Shown: positions 30,320 to 36,398 of the stretch, one piece after another
Position numbering within the stretch: position 1 is the stretch's first letter
How the letters are laid out: each line of letters begins with the position of its first letter
NCBI GenBank assembly: GCA_016124315.1
Contig: WGNW01000081.1
Span: 1 to 36,398, forward strand
DNA length: 36,398 nt
Direction of reading: 5' to 3'
Source of the DNA: Alphaproteobacteria bacterium
GTDB lineage: Bacteria; Pseudomonadota; Alphaproteobacteria; SMXS01
Program-made: the position numbers and the translations under genes
The notes under the pieces: generated by a model
Database searches by the model: none
What the model was told of the DNA's origin: nothing
The model's input: only the letters and a program-made list of their open reading frames with translations

Positions 30320-33262
30320 TCAGTGCAGGCGGTTGATGGATTTGGCCAGCAGGACGTAGAGCTTGCCCATGTCCGAAGAGAGCAGCGAGGCGGCCAGCGC
30401 GTCCGTCCGTTCGTTCTCCATGGTCTGTCGCAGCAGCCCCTCGAACTGGGTCACGTACCGCGTCACGTAGTCGCGGAAATCGGGCTGGCCGCGGAACTTC
30501 TGGGCGATCTTGTCTTCCCATTCGCCGCTGGCCTGCCGGGCGATGTGCCGGGCGAACGCCTGCGTGTCGCCGCCCTTGTACTGCTGCCATATCTTCTGCG
30601 GAATCTCTGCCTCCAGCAGCCGGTCGAGGTCGATCGCCAGCGAACCGAGGGATTCGAGGATATTGTTGGCGGTGCGCGAGAAGGCGCTGCCGGTGGCCTG
30701 GCGCTCCAGCGCCTCAAGCGCGGCAAGCCGCTTGCCGAGGCTTTCGGCCAGCTCGATCAGCCGCTGGGCCCGTGCCTGGAAGGCTTCCTCGGTCAGTGCC
30801 GCACGGCCGCCGGCCTGGGTGGCGGCCTGGGCGAGCTCGCGGGCCGCCGCGACCAGACCGTCGGCCCGGGCGCGGAACTGTTCCGCTTCCCGCGAATAGG
30901 CGGCCAGCCGCAGGCTGTTGCTCTCCAGCAGCTTGCCGGTGGCGGTGACGCTGGTGGCGGCGGCTTCCGCGGTATCGCGCGCCGCGTCGGCCCGCGACGA
31001 GAGGTCCTCGGCCGAGCGTCCGAGCGCACCCACGGCGTCGTCGGCGACGGTCGTCAGCTTCTGGCTCACGGTCTCCAGGATCTCGCCGACGCTGAGCACC
31101 CGTTCGAAGGCGCGGTTGCTGACCCGCCGCGCCTCCACGTCATGGGCTTCCAGCGCCAGCCTCAGCTTTTCGATGCGCTGCGCCGCGCCATCCGTCGAAT
31201 GGCTTACGGCCTCGCCCTGCCCAAGGACGGCCGCAGCGGCCGCTTCGAGCTGCCTGACGCTCTCCGCCGCGGTATCCCTGAGACCCTGCATCTGGTTCAG
31301 CAGTTCCAGCGCCGAGGCGCGCGCGCGGCCGCCGAAGGTGCCGGCGGAGTGGGTGAGCCCCTCGGCGGCGGCGCTCAGCACCTGCTCCACGCGGCCAGCC
31401 TCGTCGAGTGTCTGGCGCAGCACGCCGGACAGGTTCGCCGAGCGTGCCGCGAGGGTTTCCTCGAGGGTGTGGGACTGGCGCTCCAGGCTCGTCCCCAGCG
31501 CGCCGAGGCGCTCGGCGGCGGCGCCGACCTTCGATCCAAGGTCGGTGACGCGCACCTCGGCCCGGCCGGCAACGTCGACGATGCGTCCGGTCTCCTGCGC
31601 GACCGTTTCGCCCAGCGCCCTGGCACGGGAGGTGGCGGCATCCGCGGCGCCCTCGAGGCGGGCCACTTGGCCGCCGAGCCGCTGACCGGTCGCGTCGATC
31701 GCCTCGGAGGCGGCAAGCGAGGCGGCGCCTACCTCGCCCGAGGCCTGCTGCAGCGAAGCCCGCAGGGTCTCGATCCCGGCGAGCGCGGTCTGCGCCTCCT
31801 TCAGGACGGCTTCGGCGTCTTCGCCCATGGTCAGGCGCAGGACGTGGGATGCCTGGGCGATCGAGTCGGCGGCGGCGGCGGCCATGCGCTCCAGCTCTCC
31901 GGTGCGTTCCCGGAACGCGGTGGCGGACTGGGCGGCCTGCTCGGCGGCGGCCGTTGCCGCGCCTTGCCACGCGGCCGTCGTGGTGTCGGCCTGCTGGCGC
32001 ATGCGTTCGCCGGCTTCGCCCATCTGCGCCGAGGCCTCGCCGGCCCGGGCCTGCATGGAGGCGGTCAGCGCAATGAATCGCTTGCCGGCGTCGTCGACGC
32101 GGCTGACGGCGTCGCCGATGCCGTTGTTGAGCCCCTGCAGCGCCTCCTCCGACAGCCCCTTCATGAACTCGGTCTGCAACGAGAAGTGGTCCGATGTCTG
32201 CTTGATCCAGCGCTGGGCTTCCTCGGCGATGGCGTTCAGGCGCTTGCCGTGGGCGGCGACCGTTTCCTCCATCTTCTCGGCCCGGTAGCGGCTGCGCTCG
32301 CCGGCCTCTTCCATGGCGATCACCTCGCGTCTGGTGACCTCGGTGATGTCGCGCATCTTGGCGGCGAGCAGGTCGCCTGCGCCCATCATCGCCTTGGCCT
32401 GGGCGGCGTATCCCCGGTTGATCTCGTCGATCTGCTTGGCAGCGCTGGCGGTCGCCGCGTCCATCTGGCCGACGATCCGGGAATAGCTTTCGCTGATCGC
32501 CTCGGTGCGCTTGGCCGCGCGCTCGGCGGCGGTGAGCATGTCGTCGGAGCGGTTGGCGAGCAGCGCCTGGGCGGCGCGGGTGGCCTCGACCGACTGGGCG
32601 GAGGTGCGGGACAGCTTTTCGACCGACGCGCCGACCGCCCGCTCGATGGCGGCGGCGCGGCGCTCGAGCGTCTCCAGCGCCTCGCCCAGGGTCGTCGCCT
32701 GCGCGTCGAGTACGGTGCGGGCCTGGCCGGTGCCCCGCTCCAGCGTGTCGGAGGCTTCGAACAGGGTGTCGGTCTGGCGCCGGAGCATCAGTTCCATCGC
32801 CTCGGACCGCTCGCGCGCCAGTTCGGTCGCGTGCTCGAGCTGGGCGGCCTGGGCCTTGAGGTTGCGCACCGCCCAGGCGACGCGCTGCTGCGCCTCGTCG
32901 GACGGATAGGTCATGGAAACCAGGCTGTCGTTGATCAGCTCGCTGGTGTAGCGCAGCGCCCGGGCCTGAAGCAGGTTGATGCTCACCAGCCAGACGGCGA
33001 GGAGCGGCAGGATCGTCGCCATGGCATAGAGCACCGCCTGCTCCACGGAAACGGTCGCCAGTGCCGCGCTGGTCTGCATGTAGAAGGCGTAGAGGCCGCA
33101 AAGCGCGAGCCAGATGACGCTCAGCACGGACGCGACGATCAGCACATGGCGCGACGAACCGGGCCGCGGCGGCTCGTGGACCGGACGGGGCGGGCCCGCC
33201 GTCGGCGTCAATTCTCCCTGAACCGTGCGCACGTTCGCGACGTCCACCTCGACCTGCGGCAT
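30320..33262 (-). CDS. Membrane-anchored giant coiled-coil protein, TipN-like
   Basis: This 980-residue protein has GGGAGGG 6 bases before the ATG. Two membrane helices lie near the N-terminus (about 40-62 and 76-98). From about residue 105 to 880 the chain is almost wholly coiled coil, rich in Ala, Glu, Arg, Gln and Thr, with many imperfect heptads. The last 100 residues (from about 880) form a folded tail: FSRTANNILESLGSLAIDLDRLLEAEIP, then QYKGGDTQAFARHI, FRDYVTRYVTQFEGLLRQTM and a terminal LLSSDMGKLYVLLAKSINRL. Size, topology and tail resemble TipN of Caulobacter, which marks the new pole and helps place the flagellum and ParA. The identification is from architecture and memory of the tail, not alignment. 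Other methyl-accepting or apolipoprotein-like coiled coils could look similar. Confidence 0.6.
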   Translation of the reverse strand: MPQVEVDVANVRTVQGELTPTAGPPRPVHEPPRPGSSRHVLIVASVLSVIWLALCGLYAFYMQTSAALATVSVEQAVLYAMATILPLLAVWLVSINLLQARALRYTSELINDSLVSMTYPSDEAQQRVAWAVRNLKAQAAQLEHATELARERSEAMELMLRRQTDTLFEASDTLERGTGQARTVLDAQATTLGEALETLERRAAAIERAVGASVEKLSRTSAQSVEATRAAQALLANRSDDMLTAAERAAKRTEAISESYSRIVGQMDAATASAAKQIDEINRGYAAQAKAMMGAGDLLAAKMRDITEVTRREVIAMEEAGERSRYRAEKMEETVAAHGKRLNAIAEEAQRWIKQTSDHFSLQTEFMKGLSEEALQGLNNGIGDAVSRVDDAGKRFIALTASMQARAGEASAQMGEAGERMRQQADTTTAAWQGAATAAAEQAAQSATAFRERTGELERMAAAAADSIAQASHVLRLTMGEDAEAVLKEAQTALAGIETLRASLQQASGEVGAASLAASEAIDATGQRLGGQVARLEGAADAATSRARALGETVAQETGRIVDVAGRAEVRVTDLGSKVGAAAERLGALGTSLERQSHTLEETLAARSANLSGVLRQTLDEAGRVEQVLSAAAEGLTHSAGTFGGRARASALELLNQMQGLRDTAAESVRQLEAAAAAVLGQGEAVSHSTDGAAQRIEKLRLALEAHDVEARRVSNRAFERVLSVGEILETVSQKLTTVADDAVGALGRSAEDLSSRADAARDTAEAAATSVTATGKLLESNSLRLAAYSREAEQFRARADGLVAAARELAQAATQAGGRAALTEEAFQARAQRLIELAESLGKRLAALEALERQATGSAFSRTANNILESLGSLAIDLDRLLEAEIPQKIWQQYKGGDTQAFARHIARQASGEWEDKIAQKFRGQPDFRDYVTRYVTQFEGLLRQTMENERTDALAASLLSSDMGKLYVLLAKSINRLH

Positions 33263-33426
33263 CGCGACCCTCCCGAGCTGTGGCAGAAAGCCCGACTCTT
33301 GCGCAATGGGTGAAGCCGGTCAACTGGAACGCCAATGATTTCCGTAGCTCAGCCGGTTTTTTCGTGACGCGTTGTGAAGCGCGGGCCGCTTCGGTATCCT
33401 GCCGGCATCCGTCGGGGGAGGAGTCC

Positions 33427-34119
33427 ATGACCAGCCTGGTCGCCGCCTGCGCCTTGTTCTTCCTGATCCATTCGCTGATCGCCGGCACCGGGGTGCGCTT
33501 CGCCATCGCGGGGCGGATCGGCGAGAAGCCCTACCGGGGCCTGTTCAGCGTAGTCTCGCTGGGCTCGCTCGTCTGGATGGCGATGAGTTACAACTGGGTG
33601 TCGGAAACCGGCTCCAAGTTGTTGTGGTTCTTTGGCTATGCCGGACATGGCATTGCCGTGATCCTGGTGTTGCTTGCCTTTCTCTTCGCTGTCGTGGGCA
33701 TGACCTCGCGCAACCCGACCTCGGTGGAGCAGGAGGGGCTGCTGCGGGAGCCGGAGCCGGCGAAAGGCATCCAGCGGATCACCCGCCATCCTTTCCTCGT
33801 GGGCGTGGTGCTATGGTCGACGGCCCACCTGATCGCCAACGGCGACCTGGGATCGGTGATCTTCTTTGCCACGTTCCTGCTGGTCGCCCTCGTGGGGATG
33901 GCGAACATCGACCGCAAGCGCGCCCGGCAGGACCCGGAAGGCTGGGCCCGATTCGCCGCGCAGACCTCGCGCCTGCCGTTCCTGGCCATCGCCCAGGGCC
34001 GCAACCGGTTCAGCGCCGCGGAGCTTGGCTGGTGGAGGATCCTTTTGGCGATAGTGCTTTACGGCGTGATCCTCTACCTGCACGGCTGGATGTTCGGCGT
34101 GCCGGTAATCGCCCACTGA
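33427..34119 (+). CDS. nnrU: NnrU family membrane protein
   Basis: The product has 230 residues from ATG 33427, which follows a strong ribosome site (GGGGGAGGAG). It has about six hydrophobic segments. The NnrU pattern is LVAACALFFLIHSLIAGTGVRFAIAGRIGEKPYRGLFSVVSLGSLVWM, then GIQRITRHPFLVGVVLWSTAHLIANGDLGSVIFFATFLLVALVGMANID, including the conserved RHP. NnrU was first found in a nitric-oxide metabolism region of Rhodobacter, but the biochemical role is unknown; the fold is related to isoprenylcysteine methyltransferase-like proteins. No denitrification genes are nearby. It diverges from the TipN-like gene with 164 bases between starts and converges on the NHL gene. Confidence 0.92.
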   Translation: MTSLVAACALFFLIHSLIAGTGVRFAIAGRIGEKPYRGLFSVVSLGSLVWMAMSYNWVSETGSKLLWFFGYAGHGIAVILVLLAFLFAVVGMTSRNPTSVEQEGLLREPEPAKGIQRITRHPFLVGVVLWSTAHLIANGDLGSVIFFATFLLVALVGMANIDRKRARQDPEGWARFAAQTSRLPFLAIAQGRNRFSAAELGWWRILLAIVLYGVILYLHGWMFGVPVIAH

Positions 34120-34125
34120 GCAGCC

Positions 34126-35595
34126 TCAGGCCGCCCAGGTGCGGTAGGTCCGGTTTTCCGGATGGTAGACCAGCACCCGGTGGTTGTTGGTGTCGACCAG
34201 GAAGATGCGCCCGTCCTCGGCCACGGTGACGCCGGCGGGCTCCGCCGACGGCCGGCACACGGGATCGGTGCAGGTGTAGGAGCCGTCGTCTAGGTCGCCG
34301 GCCTCGCCCGAGGCCAGGTCAAGCACGCGCAGGACGCCGTTGTAGCTGTCGGCCACCACCAGCGCGCCGTCGCCCAGCAGGTCGAGGCCGAGCGGGTGCT
34401 GTAGGCGCGCCTCGGCGAACGGGCCGTTGACGTGGCCGAAGTCGAACAGGCTGTCGCCGACCAGGGTGGAGACCATGCGCGGCTGTCGCAATCCTACGGC
34501 TCGGATGGCGGAGGTTTCGCTGTCGGCGAAGTAAAGGGTGCCATGGTCCTCGGACAGCGCGAGCCCGCTCGGCTGGGCGAGGCTCGCCTTGTCCGCCTCG
34601 CCGTCGCGAAGTTCCTCGGCGCCGGTGCCGGCCAGCGGATAGACGGTCGATCCCAGCAGGTCGAGCACACCGATCTGGTGGGTGCCGGCGTTGGCGAAGT
34701 AGAGCGCGCCGCCGGCGACGGCGAGATCCCAGGGCGAGGCGAGGGAGGCCGACGTGGCCGGCTGGACGCGCTCCAGGACCGGGCCCCGATTGCCGGTGCC
34801 CGTCAGGGTCTCGACCGTGTCCTCCGCGAGCAGGATGCGCCGGATCGCGTGGTTGCCCGTGTCGGCGACGTAGATCACGCCGTCGTCGCAGGCGAGGCCT
34901 TGCGGGCTGTCGAAAGAAGCCTCCTCGGCGGTGCCGTCCTCGAAGCCCTGATGGCCCGAGCCCAACGCGCGGACGACCTCGCCATCCTCGTCCAGCAGCA
35001 CGATCCGGTTGTGCCCGGAATCGGCCAGCGCCCACAGGGCGGTGCCGGGCAGGCGCCGCATCTTGGCGGGGAAGGCGAGGGCGCCTTCCGGCTGCGGCTG
35101 CGCCGTCAGGCTGAGGCGCGACGGTTCGAGCTGGTCGCCGTCGGCGGCCTCCTGCAGCAGGTCGGCGACGAAGCGCAGCAGCTTGTCGCGCGACGGCTCG
35201 CCCGAGGCCTGGCCCAGCACCGAACCGTCGGGCGCGATGAAGATGATGGTCGGCCAAGCTCTTACGGCATATTGCTGCCACAGGACATGATCACGGTCCT
35301 GGATCACCGGATGCCGGATGCCGTGGCGGGCGATGGCGTCCCGCAGGTTCGACGAGTCCTTCTCGGCGGCGAATTTGGGCGAGTGCACGCCGATCACCGC
35401 CACCTCCTCGGGGAACGCCTCCTCGAGGATGGCGAGGGTCGGCAGCAGGTGGAGGCAGTTGATGCAGCAATAGGTCCAGAAGTCGAGCAGGACCACCTTG
35501 CCCCTCAGGTCCGCCAGCGAGAGCGGTCTCTCGACGTTGAACCACTCCAGGCCGGGACGGTCGATCTCCGGCGCGCGCACCTTGCCCTTCAACAT
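34126..35595 (-). CDS. Thioredoxin-like plus NHL beta-propeller protein (NHLRC2-like)
   Basis: This is a 489-residue two-domain protein. Residues 1-165 are thioredoxin-like, with LRGKVVLLDFWTYCCINCLHLLPTL containing the CxxC at Cys44-Cys47 and the extra Cys43, giving CCINC as in human NHLRC2. HSPKFAAEKDSSNLRDAI and the cis-proline region RAWPTIIFI follow. Residues 170-489 form NHL repeats (WALADSGHNRIVLLDEDG, IYVADTGNHAIRRI, LYFANAGTHQIGVLDL, LYFADSETSAIRAV, LVVADSYNGVLRVLDL, IFLVDTNNHRVLVY), consistent with a six-bladed propeller. There is no signal peptide, so it is probably cytoplasmic. The bacterial function is unknown. The stop is 6 bases from that of nnrU. Confidence 0.93.
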   Translation of the reverse strand: MLKGKVRAPEIDRPGLEWFNVERPLSLADLRGKVVLLDFWTYCCINCLHLLPTLAILEEAFPEEVAVIGVHSPKFAAEKDSSNLRDAIARHGIRHPVIQDRDHVLWQQYAVRAWPTIIFIAPDGSVLGQASGEPSRDKLLRFVADLLQEAADGDQLEPSRLSLTAQPQPEGALAFPAKMRRLPGTALWALADSGHNRIVLLDEDGEVVRALGSGHQGFEDGTAEEASFDSPQGLACDDGVIYVADTGNHAIRRILLAEDTVETLTGTGNRGPVLERVQPATSASLASPWDLAVAGGALYFANAGTHQIGVLDLLGSTVYPLAGTGAEELRDGEADKASLAQPSGLALSEDHGTLYFADSETSAIRAVGLRQPRMVSTLVGDSLFDFGHVNGPFAEARLQHPLGLDLLGDGALVVADSYNGVLRVLDLASGEAGDLDDGSYTCTDPVCRPSAEPAGVTVAEDGRIFLVDTNNHRVLVYHPENRTYRTWAA

Positions 35596-35674
35596 GTCGG
35601 ATTCTCCCTCGCCGGCCCGGACTGCGTCCCAGCATAACGCATGGCCGCGGCCGGTGTTCGGCCGGGCCGGGAAA

Positions 35675-36398
35675 CTAGCGGCTCAGGTCCTTGACCGCCC
35701 GCTCGAGGCCTTCGAGGGTCATCGGGAACATCCGGTGGCCCATGATCTGCTTCATGATCCGCACCGAGGGCGTGGAGTCCCAGTAGCCTTCCGGCACGGG
35801 ATTGAGCCAGACCGCCTTGTGGTAGACGTCGAGCACGCGGTGCATCCACACCTCGCCGGATTCCTCGTTCCAGTGCTCCACCGAACCGCCGGGATGGACG
35901 ATCTCGTAGGGGCTCATGGTGGCGTCGCCAACGAAGATGACCTTGTAGTCGTGGGGATAGGTGTGCAGCACCTGCAGGGTGTTGATCTTGTCGGCCCGGC
36001 GGCGGACGTTGTCCTGCCACACCTCCTCGTAGACGCAGTTGTGGAAGTAGAAATACTCCATGTTCTTGAATTCCGAGCGGGCGGCGGAGAACAGCTCCTC
36101 GCACACCCGGATATGCGGGTCCATGGAGCCGCCCACGTCGAAGAACAGCAGCACCTTCACGTTGTTGTGGCGCTCCGGCACCATCTTCAGGTCGAGCCAG
36201 CCGGCGTTTTCGGCGGTGGCGCGGATGGTGCCTGGGAGGTCCAGTTCGCTGGCGGCACCCTGGCGCGCGAAGCGGCGAAGGCGGCGCAGGGCTACCTTGA
36301 TGTTGCGCGTACCCAGCTCGACCGTATCGTCCAGGTTGCGGAACTCCCGCTTGTCCCACACCTTCACGGCGCGGCGGTGGCGGGACTCCGCCTGGCCG
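35675..36398 (-). CDS. VWA domain-containing protein, CoxE-like, C-terminal part (5' end outside window)
   Basis: An open frame enters from the right edge on the minus strand (residues GQAESRHRRAVKVWDKREFRNLDD) and ends at 35675, giving about 240 residues. A GTG/ATG-like start near 36367 is not needed because the family continues N-terminally. The metal-ion-dependent adhesion site is LLFFDVGGSMD (DxGxS). FKNMEYFYFHNCVYEEVW, DYKVIFVGDATMSPYEIVHPGGSVEHWNEE and VWLNPVPEGYW are characteristic of a proteobacterial CoxE-like VWA family that usually pairs with a MoxR-type AAA+ ATPase. The partner, if present, lies beyond the window. The role is probably chaperone-like assembly or activation of another protein; the client is unknown. 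Confidence 0.93.
   Translation of the reverse strand, partial: GQAESRHRRAVKVWDKREFRNLDDTVELGTRNIKVALRRLRRFARQGAASELDLPGTIRATAENAGWLDLKMVPERHNNVKVLLFFDVGGSMDPHIRVCEELFSAARSEFKNMEYFYFHNCVYEEVWQDNVRRRADKINTLQVLHTYPHDYKVIFVGDATMSPYEIVHPGGSVEHWNEESGEVWMHRVLDVYHKAVWLNPVPEGYWDSTPSVRIMKQIMGHRMFPMTLEGLERAVKDLSR

Noticed and set aside
30700..32900. Possible tandem repeat array in the coiled-coil gene
   Set aside because: The repetition is at heptad and residue-bias level. No exact DNA repeat unit was found by eye.
30323..33313. 996-codon plus-strand open frame opposite the coiled-coil gene
   Set aside because: It is a mirror of a biased coiled-coil coding strand; the Gly/Leu/Gln/Arg-rich repeats follow from that bias and no family is recognised.
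31140..33506. 788-codon minus-strand frame overlapping the coiled-coil gene in another frame
   Set aside because: The product is Arg/Gly/Ala low complexity and the overlapping frame has clear membrane helices and heptads.

Overview
The window is about 36.4 kb of GC-rich, gene-dense bacterial DNA that reads as chromosome of an alphaproteobacterium. Supporting signs are the adjacent mfd, sdhE and recG genes, an NDUFS4-type 'ETC complex I subunit' gene, an NHLRC2-like thioredoxin/NHL protein, a TipN-like polarity protein and a complete set of bacterial sphingolipid genes. The order within the class cannot be fixed from the sequence. No phage, insertion sequence, integrase or CRISPR array is visible. 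The only clear decay is a truncated vapC toxin fragment.

Layout. 1-2.2 kb: the 3' part of a P-type cation ATPase, overlapped by a phosphinothricin-type GNAT acetyltransferase, then a strong hairpin. 2.2-8.2 kb: sdhE-mfd on the minus strand, divergent from recG, sharing a compact promoter region. 8.2-11.7 kb: an OpgC-like membrane acyltransferase (minus), then a ketosteroid-isomerase-fold protein, a PPOX-fold protein, the vapC remnant and an SDR (plus).

11.8-24.9 kb is the most interesting part and looks like one lipid locus. A minus-strand run reads lptF, lptG, an oligosaccharide-type flippase, a fatty acid hydroxylase, a GNAT-fold protein resembling bacterial ceramide synthase, and a 43-residue lipoprotein. 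A plus-strand run follows: a secreted DUF2141 protein, a diacylglycerol-kinase-family lipid kinase and a Tam41-like nucleotidyltransferase. A second minus-strand run reads fatty-acyl-AMP ligase, an NAD-dependent reductase, an acyl carrier protein and serine palmitoyltransferase. The ligase would load a fatty acid on the ACP, Spt would condense it with serine, the GNAT protein would N-acylate, and the reductase would finish the ceramide. The kinase and nucleotidyltransferase would build an anionic head group, the hydroxylase would modify the chains, and LptF/LptG, the flippase and the secreted proteins are candidates for moving the product to the outer membrane. The biosynthetic core matches what is known from Caulobacter crescentus. 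The export and modification part is inference.

25.1-30.1 kb: recX, a DUF192 protein, an acyltransferase-3 protein, tRNA-Pro(UGG), the complex I subunit, tRNA-Arg(UCU), a double-ACT regulator, a PiuC-type iron dioxygenase with a candidate iron box, and a lone MlaC-like lipid-binding protein. 30.3-36.4 kb: a 980-residue membrane-anchored coiled-coil protein (TipN-like), NnrU, the NHLRC2-like protein and the C-terminal part of a VWA (CoxE-like) protein running off the end.
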